64,000 bases of DNA, taken from Gemmatimonadota bacterium. Lineage in GTDB: Bacteria > Gemmatimonadota > Gemmatimonadetes > Gemmatimonadales > Gemmatimonadaceae. The stretch lies in assembly GCA_021299375.1 (NCBI GenBank), contig JAJTGR010000011.1, forward strand, positions 107,490 through 171,489, read 5' to 3'. Positions within the stretch are counted from its first letter, which is position 1, and each line of letters opens with the position of its first letter. Under the pieces are notes generated by a model. The model searched no databases and was not told the origin of the DNA. It worked only from the letters and a program-made list of their open reading frames with translations. Positions 45,673-54,273 of the stretch are shown piece after piece. The position numbers and the translations under genes are program-made.

Positions 45673-48336
45673 TCACCCCGGCGGTGCCGTCGTCGCACTG
45701 AAGTGTTGCCGGATGAGAACCGTACGCTCCAGGTCGTCCCGCGCCTGCAGCACCTTCTGCCGCAGATCCGCCGGGAGCGCAGGGTTCGCGGCCAGCCACC
45801 CATCCACGAGGGTCAGGGCGTCCGGCTCCGTCTGGCCGTTCAGCATCGCGCTCAGCCACGCACCCAGAAAGAAGATCCGCCGATTCTGCTGAATCCAGGG
45901 CAACGAATCCAACCCCGCGGTGAGAAACGCACGGGTCAGCCCCCGCTGATCAGGATCGTGGAAGGCGCGCAGGCTCGACGTCACCCATTCCTCATTCAAC
46001 GACGCGTCGGCAAACCAGCGTCTGAACAACGCCTGCTTGGCGGCGGCGTCCGGCCTCGCGGCCTCGGCCACGAAAGCCTGACGGTGCCCCTCAGTCGTGG
46101 CATCACGGTGCCGTTCGGTGGCAATGAGCGAGTCCGCATCCTCCGCCCCGCGCGCGACCAGCCGCGTCACCACCGACCAACGCGTCGGCGCCCGAAGCGG
46201 AAGCCCAAGCACCGTGTCCCGTGTCAGCCACCCGCGAAGGTTGCCCAATGCCTCCCGACGCCGAGCTACTGTCACATAGGTGTCGAGATGCGCCTTGCGC
46301 GTTCCATACGGCGACGCCGTGTCGGCAACGCCCGCCAGCAGCTGCGCTTCGAGTTCCGGCAGCATCGCGTCACGTGTCCCGGCGTCCACGTAGCGGCTCG
46401 TCACCGTGACCACGCGGCTCAGCAGCACACCGGACAACTGTTCATCGCGTTCATGCCGCAGCGCGTCGATGGCCATACGGGCGTAGCGCCGGGGATCCAG
46501 CCGCGCCTCGCGCACGAGGTCCCACAGCGAACCCCAGAGCATCGCGCGCAGGAAGTCGTCGCCGACGGTGCCGATCTGCTGCTCCAGCCAGGCAACGCTC
46601 GCCGAGTCGGGGAGGACGATCGCGTAGCCGTAGTCGCCTTCGTTGGCATACACAAAGGCCGGTGCCGGCCGTCCCGCTGCCTCTGGCACCAGGGTGGTGT
46701 CGCCGCGCAGCTCCACCGGCAGGCTCACTGCCGGCGCATCGGCATAGTGCAGCCGCACCTGCACCTTGAGCGGCCAGGCGCCGGCGCCCGACACCGACGG
46801 CTGCGCGGGGCGCTGCACCAGCGCCAGCCGCGCAATGCGTCCGTTCTCGAGGCGCACCTCCTGGGACACGAGCGGCATACCGGGGCGCAGCATCCAGTGC
46901 TGTCCCCATGCCGTGAGGTCGCGGCCGGCGGCGGAACCGATCGCCGCCAGCAGCGCCTGCCACGTGGCGTTCCCATACGGATGCTGCTGCAGGAAGCCCT
47001 GCACTCCTCGCTGAAATGCCGGCGGGCCCACCAGGAATTCGAGCTGCCGAAGCACCGACGGCGCCTTGTTGTACACGATGGGCCCGTAGTTGCTCTTGGC
47101 CTGGTCGAGGTTGGCCAGCGCCTGCCACACCGGCGTGGTACCGGCGGTGGCATCGGTCGCGTAGGCCACCGGCTTGTTGCGCAGATAGAAGGTCTTCCAC
47201 GCGTTCGACGACGGTTCGAGATCGGCCTGCATGCGCGCCGCCATGAAGGTGGCGAAGCCTTCCTTGAGCCAGAGGTCGTCGAACCAGCGCATCGTCACAT
47301 AGTCGCCGAACCACTGATGGGCGACTTCGTGAAACGTGGTGGCCTGCCGGCCCAGCAGCTGCGCGGTCGTGGGACGCTCGCGGTAGATGAAGCTCTCTTC
47401 GTTGTAGAACACCGCGCCGGGGTGCTCCATGCCGCCGAACGGGAACGCGGGGGCCAGCAGCGCGTCGTACTTGTCGAAGGCATAGGGCACACCGAAATAC
47501 GTGCCGAGCCAGCGCAGGGCGCGGGCATTCATGGCGAGCAACGTGTCACCCTCGGCCTCCCTGGCCCGCGATGCCCGGACATAGAGTGACAGGGGGACGG
47601 CTGGCCCGCCGGTGCGCAACGCCTCGCGCCGGGTGTGCGTCACCCACGGCCCGGCGGCGAAGGCGATGAGATACGTGCTGAGCGGCTTCGTCTCGGCGAA
47701 CCGGTGGGTGATGGTGGCGCCGCTGGTGTCGCGCCGAATCATTGGCCCGTTAGCCAGCGCGGTCCATCCGCGGGGGGTGGTCAGCGTCAGGCGCAGGCGG
47801 GCCTTGAGATCCGGCTGATCGAAGGACGGGAAGAGCAGGTTGGCGTCCGACGGCACGAGCAGCGTGTAGAGATACGTGCTGCTGTCACGCGCATCCCGGG
47901 TGCGGATGATCGCCGCGCCGGCGGAGGCGATGGGGGTGCGGAACGCGAGCGTGATGGCGTTCCGCCCCGGTCGCAGCCGCGATGCCGGCACGGTGAGGTG
48001 ATGCCGGTTCCACTCGGCCGCGGCGCCCGGCCACGCCACCCCGTTCACCGCGGCGCTGTCGAGCGCCAGCCCCCGGAAGTCGAGGAGCACATCGCCGGGG
48101 CCCCGTCGGGTGAATGTGACGGTCACCCGGCCCGTGGCGGTGTCCCCCGGAGAAACGGAGAGGGCAAGGTCGTAAGCGACCTGCGACAGCTGGGCCCGGC
48201 GCCGGGCCGCCAGGTCGGCGGAGACGCCGGGGCCGGCGAGCGTGGCCTGTGGGTGGGCGGGGGCAGGCGCAGCGACGAGACCCGTCGCGAGCAGGCCGCC
48301 GAGGAGGACAACGCGATATCCGAGCGGTGAGATCAT
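45673..48336 (-). CDS. Secreted M1-family metallo-aminopeptidase
   Basis: Zinc exopeptidase of 887 residues with signal peptide (VVLLGGLLATGLVAAPAPAHP). The start is the ATG at 48336; the open frame upstream of it is Arg-rich and not secretory. The catalytic core is HEVAH at 336-340 with the third ligand Glu359 in WLKEGFAT. The substrate-binding motif is GGMEH instead of the common GAMEN. Domain order is an N-terminal beta saddle, thermolysin-like core, then a C-terminal helical array (about 560-880), as in full-length M1 enzymes. Likely periplasmic peptide scavenging, consistent with the neighbouring SusC/SusD pair though not overlapping it. Confidence 0.92.
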   Translation of the reverse strand: MISPLGYRVVLLGGLLATGLVAAPAPAHPQATLAGPGVSADLAARRRAQLSQVAYDLALSVSPGDTATGRVTVTFTRRGPGDVLLDFRGLALDSAAVNGVAWPGAAAEWNRHHLTVPASRLRPGRNAITLAFRTPIASAGAAIIRTRDARDSSTYLYTLLVPSDANLLFPSFDQPDLKARLRLTLTTPRGWTALANGPMIRRDTSGATITHRFAETKPLSTYLIAFAAGPWVTHTRREALRTGGPAVPLSLYVRASRAREAEGDTLLAMNARALRWLGTYFGVPYAFDKYDALLAPAFPFGGMEHPGAVFYNEESFIYRERPTTAQLLGRQATTFHEVAHQWFGDYVTMRWFDDLWLKEGFATFMAARMQADLEPSSNAWKTFYLRNKPVAYATDATAGTTPVWQALANLDQAKSNYGPIVYNKAPSVLRQLEFLVGPPAFQRGVQGFLQQHPYGNATWQALLAAIGSAAGRDLTAWGQHWMLRPGMPLVSQEVRLENGRIARLALVQRPAQPSVSGAGAWPLKVQVRLHYADAPAVSLPVELRGDTTLVPEAAGRPAPAFVYANEGDYGYAIVLPDSASVAWLEQQIGTVGDDFLRAMLWGSLWDLVREARLDPRRYARMAIDALRHERDEQLSGVLLSRVVTVTSRYVDAGTRDAMLPELEAQLLAGVADTASPYGTRKAHLDTYVTVARRREALGNLRGWLTRDTVLGLPLRAPTRWSVVTRLVARGAEDADSLIATERHRDATTEGHRQAFVAEAARPDAAAKQALFRRWFADASLNEEWVTSSLRAFHDPDQRGLTRAFLTAGLDSLPWIQQNRRIFFLGAWLSAMLNGQTEPDALTLVDGWLAANPALPADLRQKVLQARDDLERTVLIRQHFSATTAPPG

Positions 48337-48400
48337 TCCCGCAAGGTGCCGGCGCCCGCGACGTTCTGTCCAGCGCACGCCGGGTAGGCGGGACCGGCGG

Positions 48401-49411
48401 TCAATCGAACATGCGGTCGGCAATCGCGGCGATCTCTTCGGCATCGCGCCACGCCGCCTCGAGTGCCGCCAACTCACCCTGCATGGCCTGGCGTTCGGCA
48501 TCCTCGTTCATGGCGATCTCCAGCGCGAGCCGTTCGGTCGACGTGAGCCCCAGCACGCCGACGTCGTCGTCCCAGAAAATGGCGTTCTTTCGACGGCGCG
48601 TCGCGCGCAGCGCGCTGCTCGTCCGGATGTACTGCTCGGCGTCGCCCGCCTCCGTGATGCGACGGGTGGCCTCGGAGATCTGCCCACGACTGCCGCCGCG
48701 GGCGTTGAGGTGAGCGAGCAGGGGGCTGGCGACCTGCACGGCCTGCGACCGGTCGAGGTCCAGCACGCCGTCGGCATGGGCGATGCGGAGTTGCCACGGG
48801 ACCGACCCGTGGTCAGCCAGGACTTCGAGCCGCGCGACGTGGCTGAAGCGCAGCGGGCGCAACGCACCATCCGGGGTGCGCACGTGCGCCAGCACGCGAT
48901 CGTACTGCAGTCGCGCCTCGAGGTGCTCCAGCGGCGTCTGCACCGCCGATTTCCAACGGCGGCTGCTCGTGAGTTCATAGGCCACGCCCGCCATGGCCGC
49001 GAAACTCCCGACCACGAGAGCCGCACCGCCGCCAAGGAGCGAGGCCGCTGTGGACGATGGGCCCGGGAGCCTCAACCGGCGGCGGCGAAGCCGTGACCCG
49101 TAGCGCCATGCCGCGAACTCCGGCCGCAGCGGCTTGCCGACGCGCACCAGGTCGAGCCGGTCGGCCAGCGTGGCCAGCCCGATGTTGTCGGTGCTTACCC
49201 GCACGGTCGTGCCGCGGTACAGGCGTTCGCAGGCTTCGACCGTCTCCCAGCGTTCCTCGAGCGGGGACAGGTTCCAGTTCCGGCACCGGGTGCACACCAC
49301 CCACAGGCGGCCGCGCTGGGCATCGAAGGCGAGCCGGCGCCCCACCGGAAAGGTCTCGAGCTGGTCATTGCGTCCCAGGCCGCTGTGGCAGAACAAGCAC
49401 GTCGAATACAC
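48401..49411 (-). CDS. Zinc-ribbon membrane protein, function unknown
   Basis: The open frame reaches back to 49483, but GTG 49411 has AGGAGG seven bases upstream and yields a protein starting VYSTCLFCHSGLG. CLFC and a later CTRC (about residue 42) form a zinc ribbon of four cysteines. After a polar region there is one hydrophobic segment near 125-147 (LLGGGAALVVGSFAAMAG). The C-terminal 180 residues are helical and charged, ending ERQAMQGELAALEAAWRDAEEIAAIADRMF. No family is recognised. It diverges from the double-Rieske gene and precedes the M1 peptidase on the same strand, 65 bases away. Confidence 0.65.
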   Translation of the reverse strand: MYSTCLFCHSGLGRNDQLETFPVGRRLAFDAQRGRLWVVCTRCRNWNLSPLEERWETVEACERLYRGTTVRVSTDNIGLATLADRLDLVRVGKPLRPEFAAWRYGSRLRRRRLRLPGPSSTAASLLGGGAALVVGSFAAMAGVAYELTSSRRWKSAVQTPLEHLEARLQYDRVLAHVRTPDGALRPLRFSHVARLEVLADHGSVPWQLRIAHADGVLDLDRSQAVQVASPLLAHLNARGGSRGQISEATRRITEAGDAEQYIRTSSALRATRRRKNAIFWDDDVGVLGLTSTERLALEIAMNEDAERQAMQGELAALEAAWRDAEEIAAIADRMFD

Positions 49412-49699
49412 GAACTCGCCTCCTCGTCGCCCCTGTGGTGAATGGCGTTCCCCAGGCGACCGCCTGCGGGCCCCGCCTCGCATCCCCCCTCATCGCGAAT
49501 CTGCAGCGAGGTCGCTCCCTCCGCACGGTGACGAAGGTGACAATTGGATTAACGGTGCCCGTCTTCCCCCGTCCCCGTCGCGGCAGCAACGTTTACAAGG
49601 AATCCCGAGCGTGCGCGCGCTGGCTCGCGTCGATCGCTCGCGTTCGTTGCTCGAGCCGTACCTCGCGCGCTGTTCTTCTTGACCTCCAACCGCTCCCCG
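49412..49699. other. 288-base divergent gap between the zinc-ribbon and Rieske genes
   Basis: The region must contain both promoters. I see the AGGAGG site of the minus-strand gene at its left edge and an AT-richer stretch near 49535-49555 (GACAATTGGATTAACGG), but no -35/-10 pair I would defend. No RNA gene or repeat is evident. Confidence 0.5.
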
Positions 49700-51133
49700 A
49701 TGTCCTCCGATCCCTCTCCTTGCGCGACCTGCGCCCGGCTGGACCGCCGGCAGTTCCTCACCTCGGCGTCGTTGCTGTCGCTCGGGGCCATGGTCACCGC
49801 GTCGTGCGGAGACGGGGTGCTCAGCGGCCCGGAGATCAGCCCCGGCTTTCCCGAGGAGACGCTGCGACTGGATCCGCGACAGATCACGGCGCTGCAACAG
49901 GTCGGCGGACGGACCGTGGTCACCCAGGGCGTGACGACACCGGTGCTCGTGGAACGCGTGACCAGCGGTCAGTACCGCGCCCTCTCGCTGGTCTGCCCGC
50001 ACCGTGGCACGATCGTCGCCGTGGAGCCGAACGGGTTCCTGTGCCCCAATCATGGCGCCCGCTTCGATCGCGACGGCACCTGGCTTGGCGGGCAGGCCAC
50101 CGCCGACCTCGCGCCACTGGGCGTCCGGGTCAACGCCGACGGCACGCTGACCATTGGTGGCGCCCCGCTGCCGCCGGCGCTCGCGCTCGGCGCCTCGTCG
50201 GCGGCCTTCGTGACGACCTTGGGCGGCGCGCAGCCGGCGCCGCGCACCATCGCCATCGGTAACGACGGCGGCGGCATCCTGTCCGGCCTCCAGGTTTCGC
50301 TGGCCTATGGGCCGAACCAACGCAGCGGCTGGCTCAGTGTGCAGCTCGACCAGGCGTCGGCACCCGCCGTGCTCACGCTCACGGCACAGCGCGGGACCCT
50401 CACAGCAGGCACCTACAACGCGACGGTCACGGTTGGCGCACCCGGCATCAGCAACGGCGCCCAGACCATCGCCGTGTCGCTGCTCGTGCAGGACCCGGCC
50501 GCACCGGCGGCGCTCCAGCTGTCGGTCGGGGCGGTGGCGTTCTCGTCGCCGGCGGGTACCACGCCGCCGCCTCAGACCGTGCAATGCAGCAACAGCGGGG
50601 GCGGCACGCTCGCTGGCCTCCAGGCGCAGGTGGCCTACGGGGCGACAGGCGGGCGGTGGCTGTCCGTGAGCTTCGATCGCACGTCCGCGCCCGCCGCACT
50701 CACCCTGCAGGCGGACCTGACTGGGCTGGCCGCCGGCAGCTACACCGCCACCGTCACCGTCTCGGCCACCGGCGTGGCGTCCCGCACCATCGCCGTGGTG
50801 CTCACGGTCACGCCGCAGGGGTTGGTCGTCACCCTCGCCGCGTGGCCGGCACTGGCCAATGTGGGCGGTGTGGCCGGCAGTGTGGGCAACGTGAGCGGGG
50901 GGCCTGTGGCCGTCGCTCGCACGGGGCCGACGAGCTTCGCCGCGTACTCCATGCGCTGCCCGCATGCGGGCACCACCATCAATGTGGTCAACGGCACCAG
51001 CTTCCGCTGTCCGAACCATGGCGCCCAGTTCAACAGTCAGGGGGTGTGGCAGCCCTCGCCGCAGCGCGCCGAAGACCTCACGCGCCTGACCGTGACATAT
51101 ACCCCGGGCGCCTCGACGTTGGTGGTCTCATAG
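49700..51133 (+). CDS. Tat-exported lipoprotein with two Rieske [2Fe-2S] domains
   Basis: Predicted redox protein of 477 residues. A twin-arginine signal (LDRRQFLTSASLLSLG) leads to a lipobox ending TASC (Cys36). Rieske site 1 has Cys99-x-His101 and Cys115-x-x-His118 (CPHRG ... CPNHG). Site 2 has Cys420-x-His422 and Cys437-x-x-His440 (CPHAG ... CPNHG). Between them lie two similar Ig/BACON-like repeats of about 100 residues (IGNDGGGILSGLQVSLAYG and SNSGGGTLAGLQAQVAYG). Both clusters keep all four ligands. A CATC motif precedes the Tat arginines. ATG 49700 is preferred over TTG 49679. No cytochrome b or oxygenase neighbour shows its electron partner. Confidence 0.85.
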   Translation: MSSDPSPCATCARLDRRQFLTSASLLSLGAMVTASCGDGVLSGPEISPGFPEETLRLDPRQITALQQVGGRTVVTQGVTTPVLVERVTSGQYRALSLVCPHRGTIVAVEPNGFLCPNHGARFDRDGTWLGGQATADLAPLGVRVNADGTLTIGGAPLPPALALGASSAAFVTTLGGAQPAPRTIAIGNDGGGILSGLQVSLAYGPNQRSGWLSVQLDQASAPAVLTLTAQRGTLTAGTYNATVTVGAPGISNGAQTIAVSLLVQDPAAPAALQLSVGAVAFSSPAGTTPPPQTVQCSNSGGGTLAGLQAQVAYGATGGRWLSVSFDRTSAPAALTLQADLTGLAAGSYTATVTVSATGVASRTIAVVLTVTPQGLVVTLAAWPALANVGGVAGSVGNVSGGPVAVARTGPTSFAAYSMRCPHAGTTINVVNGTSFRCPNHGAQFNSQGVWQPSPQRAEDLTRLTVTYTPGASTLVVS

Positions 51134-51150
51134 ACGAACGCGCGAGGAGT

Positions 51151-51176
51151 GGGGCGGCCTTTGTCGGTAGCGCCCC
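51151..51176 (+). terminator. Possible terminator after the double-Rieske gene
   Basis: GGGGCG (51151-51156) and CGCCCC (51171-51176) flank a 14-base loop, and TTCCTT follows, 17 bases after the stop. The stem is short, so this is a weak call. Confidence 0.35.
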
Positions 51177-51283
51177 TTCCTTCGCGCCGGTCCTCCGCCG
51201 TCGGCCCGCCGATCAGGCGTTGAATCAGCCGCCTGGTCCGGCTACGTTTCGAGGTTGTTTGACCTCAGCCAACTTTAGTAGCC

Positions 51284-51613
51284 ATGCCGACTTACGAGTT
51301 CCGCTGCCCCGACGGCACTATCATCGAGCGGATCTTCAAGATCAGCGAAGTGCCCGATACCGTCGAGTTGCCCGATGGCGGCGTAGCCACGCGCCAGATT
51401 TCGGGAGGCGCCGGCCTGCTCTTCAAGGGCACCGGCTTCTACATCACCGACTACGGGAAAGACGGCAAGAAGGATCAGCGCGCCGGCTCGTCCAGCGGTG
51501 ATGCCAAGAGCGAAACCAAGAGCGAAACCAAGAGCGAAACCAAGAGCGAGACCAAGAGCGAGACCAAGAGCGAGGCGAAAACGGCCCCGACGCCCTCGCC
51601 CAAGGCCGAGTGA
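51284..51613 (+). CDS. FmdB-like small protein that has lost its zinc cysteines
   Basis: The first 60 residues follow the FmdB zinc-ribbon family: start MPTYEFRCPDG and end ISGGAGLLFKGTGFYITDYG. Yet of the four ribbon cysteines only Cys8 remains; CEKC-type pairs are replaced by CPDGT and VELPDGG. The C-terminal part is a low-complexity tail of five exact SETK units and one SEAK, encoded by a 12-base tandem repeat (51509-51580). Function of the family (regulatory or DNA-binding) is unproven; here zinc binding should be lost. Confidence 0.8.
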   Translation: MPTYEFRCPDGTIIERIFKISEVPDTVELPDGGVATRQISGGAGLLFKGTGFYITDYGKDGKKDQRAGSSSGDAKSETKSETKSETKSETKSETKSEAKTAPTPSPKAE

Positions 51614-51679
51614 CCGCGGCCGGCGCCCACCCCACGCGACCGCTCGCCGGCATCCGCACCTCCCTTCAGACTCCACGCC

Positions 51680-53332
51680 GTGACCCAGGCTGATGCCCTG
51701 CGGGCCGAACTGGCGCGCGCGGCGCGCACACTCGGTGCGCCCGACGACGTAGCTCCCATTCTCGAACGCCCGCGTGATCCGTCGTTCGGGGATTGGGCCA
51801 CCAACCTCGCGATGACCCTCGCCAAGCCGCTCGGACGCAAGCCGCGCGAGTTGGCGGAGGAGATCATCGCCGCCCTCGACAGGCCCAGCGTCGGCATCGT
51901 CGCCGCCGACATCGCCGGCCCCGGCTTCATCAACATCCGGCTCGATTCCGGCTTCCAGGCGCGAGGCCTGCTGCAGATCCTCGCTGCGCCCGAGCGGTGG
52001 GGCCGTCACGACATCGGGCACGGGCGCAAGGTCTGCGTCGAGTTCGTGTCCGCCAATCCCACCGGGCCATTGCACGTGGGCCACGGCCGTCAGGCGGCAC
52101 TCGGCGACGCCATCAGTACGCTGCTCGAGTGGACCGGCTGGGACGTCGACCGCGAGTTCTACTACAACGACGCCGGCGCGCAGATCGCGAATCTTGCGCG
52201 CAGTACACAGGCGCGCGTCCGCGAACTCGCCGGGCAGCCGCTCGAGATACCCGAGGGCGGGTATCACGGCGCGTACATCGCGGAAATCGCCGAGCGTTAC
52301 GTGCAGCAGCACCCCGACGATCGCGAGGGTAACGACCTCGAGGCGCTGCGCCTGTTCGCGGTGGCTGCGCTGCGCCACGAGCAGGACCTCGACCTGCAGG
52401 CGTTCGGCGTCAAGTTCGACACCTACTATCTCGAAAGCTCGCTGTACGCCGACGGACGCGTGGAACAGACCGTCGAGGCGCTGAAAGCCTCCGGCCACAC
52501 GTACGAAGAGGAGGGGGCGTTGTTCCTGCGCACCACCACCTTCGGCGACGACAAGGACCGCGTCATGAAGAAGAGCGCGGCCAAGGGTGGCGACTACTCC
52601 TACTTCGTGCCCGATGTCGCGTATCACGTGACCAAGTGGGAGCGCGGCTACACGCGCGCCATCAATGTGCAGGGCGCCGACCACCACAGCACCACCACGC
52701 GCGTACGGGCCGGGCTGCAGGCGCTCGGGCTTGGTATTCCGCAGGGCTACCCCGACTACGTGCTGCACCAGATGGTGACGGTCATGCGAGGCGGGGAGGA
52801 GGTGAAGATCTCCAAGCGCGCCGGGTCGTACGTGACGGTGCGCGACCTCATCGACGAAGTCGGCCGCGATGCCGTGCGCTACTTCTACCTCATGCGCAAG
52901 GGCGACTCGCAGCTCATCTTCGATGTGGACCTCGCCCGCAGCCAGTCGGAAGAGAACCCGGTCTATTACATCCAGATGGCTCATGCCCGCATGTGCGGCA
53001 TCTTCCGGGTGGGCGAGATCGATGCTGCCACCGTCTCGGCCGAGGGCGTCGAGCTTGGCGTACTCGCGGAGCCGGCGGAGCAGGAGCTCGTCAAGCAGCT
53101 GCTCGACTTCCCAGCCATCGTGAAGGGCGCCGCCGACAACCTCGAGCCGCACCGCGTCGCCGGCTGGTTGCTCGAGACCGCGCGCGCCGCGCACACCTGG
53201 TACCACAAGCACCACGTCCTCGGCGAACCTGAGGCCATCACCCGCGCCCGCCTGGTGCTGGCGCGCGCCTCGCAGCTCGGCATCGCGGCCGGTCTGCGCA
53301 TTCTCGGACTGTCTGCGCCGGAGCGCATGTGA
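51680..53332 (+). CDS. argS: ArgS, arginyl-tRNA synthetase
   Basis: Class I enzyme charging tRNA-Arg. The HIGH-type signature is NPTGPLHVGHGRQAALGD. The KMSKS-like loop is KISKRAGSYVTVRDL. The N-terminal domain (PSFGDWATNLAMTLAK) and the C-terminal DALR anticodon-binding helices ending in PERM complete 550 residues. The GTG at 51680 is the start. A GTGA junction joins it to the sugar-kinase gene, starting a long overlapping run that reaches the end of the window. Confidence 0.97.
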   Translation: MTQADALRAELARAARTLGAPDDVAPILERPRDPSFGDWATNLAMTLAKPLGRKPRELAEEIIAALDRPSVGIVAADIAGPGFINIRLDSGFQARGLLQILAAPERWGRHDIGHGRKVCVEFVSANPTGPLHVGHGRQAALGDAISTLLEWTGWDVDREFYYNDAGAQIANLARSTQARVRELAGQPLEIPEGGYHGAYIAEIAERYVQQHPDDREGNDLEALRLFAVAALRHEQDLDLQAFGVKFDTYYLESSLYADGRVEQTVEALKASGHTYEEEGALFLRTTTFGDDKDRVMKKSAAKGGDYSYFVPDVAYHVTKWERGYTRAINVQGADHHSTTTRVRAGLQALGLGIPQGYPDYVLHQMVTVMRGGEEVKISKRAGSYVTVRDLIDEVGRDAVRYFYLMRKGDSQLIFDVDLARSQSEENPVYYIQMAHARMCGIFRVGEIDAATVSAEGVELGVLAEPAEQELVKQLLDFPAIVKGAADNLEPHRVAGWLLETARAAHTWYHKHHVLGEPEAITRARLVLARASQLGIAAGLRILGLSAPERM

Positions 53333-54273
53333 CGTCAATCGTAGGCAGTGCCGCCAGCCAGGTGCTGGTCGTCGGCTCGGTGGCCCTCGACTCCGTGGAA
53401 ACCCCCTTCGGCAAAGCCGACGAGGTCCTCGGCGGCTCCGGCAACTACTTCGCGTCGTCGGCGTCGCACTTCACGCCGGTGCAGTTGGTCGGCGTGGTGG
53501 GCGACGACTACCCGCTCGAGAAGCTCGCACCCCTCGCCGCGCGCGGCGTGGACTTGAGCGGCGTCGAGAAGGCCGAGGGCACGAGCTTCCGCTGGCGTGG
53601 GCGTTACCGTCACGACCTCAATTCAGCGGAGACGCTCGAGACGCACCTCGGCGTGTTTTCGCACTTCCGCCCCAAGATCCCCGAGCAGTTCCGCCGCGCG
53701 CCGTTCGTGTTTCTGGCCAACATCGATCCGCGCCTGCAGCTGCAGGTGCTCGAGCAGGTGGAGAAGCCCCAGCTGGTGGCGTGCGACACGATGAACTTCT
53801 GGATCGAGTCACGGCGTCCCGAACTGGTGGAGCTGTTGGGGCACGTCGATCTCATCACCCTGAACGATGCCGAAGCGCGCCAGCTCACCGAGCACACCAA
53901 CCTGGTGCAGGCCGCGCGCTGGATCATGGACAAGGGGCCGAAGCATGTGCTCATCAAGAAGGGCGAGCACGGCGCGTTCATGTTCACGCCCGACAGCATC
54001 TTCTTCGCGCCGGCGTACCCGCTGGAGAGCGTCTTCGATCCCACCGGCGCCGGCGACTCGTTCGCCGGGGGGTTCATCGGCTACCTGGCGGCCACCGGTG
54101 ACTTGAGCGATCGCAACATGCGGCGCGCCGTCGTGGTGGGCTCGGCGATGGGCTCGTTCGCAGTCGAGAAGTTCTCCAATACGCGCCTGCTCGAGATCAC
54201 CCGGGATGACATCGACGCGCGCGTACGGGAGTTCCGTCAACTCGTGGCCTTCGATACGGAGCTCGGCGCATGA
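53329..54273 (+). CDS. PfkB-family carbohydrate or nucleoside kinase
   Basis: Ribokinase-fold kinase of 314 residues. The N-terminal substrate motif is GGSGNYFASSA, and the C-terminal anion hole with catalytic Asp is DPTGAGDSFAGGFIGYLA. The lid and several strands (HVLIKKGEHGAFMF) fit the family, but specificity cannot be read. The position directly before purM, overlapping by four bases, hints at a nucleoside or ribose phosphate link. The GTG start overlaps argS. Confidence 0.9.
   Translation: MTSIVGSAASQVLVVGSVALDSVETPFGKADEVLGGSGNYFASSASHFTPVQLVGVVGDDYPLEKLAPLAARGVDLSGVEKAEGTSFRWRGRYRHDLNSAETLETHLGVFSHFRPKIPEQFRRAPFVFLANIDPRLQLQVLEQVEKPQLVACDTMNFWIESRRPELVELLGHVDLITLNDAEARQLTEHTNLVQAARWIMDKGPKHVLIKKGEHGAFMFTPDSIFFAPAYPLESVFDPTGAGDSFAGGFIGYLAATGDLSDRNMRRAVVVGSAMGSFAVEKFSNTRLLEITRDDIDARVREFRQLVAFDTELGA

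Noticed and set aside
53329-54273. Specific naming as ribokinase or adenosine kinase
   Set aside because: The family motifs are general to PfkB kinases, and neighbours do not decide the substrate.
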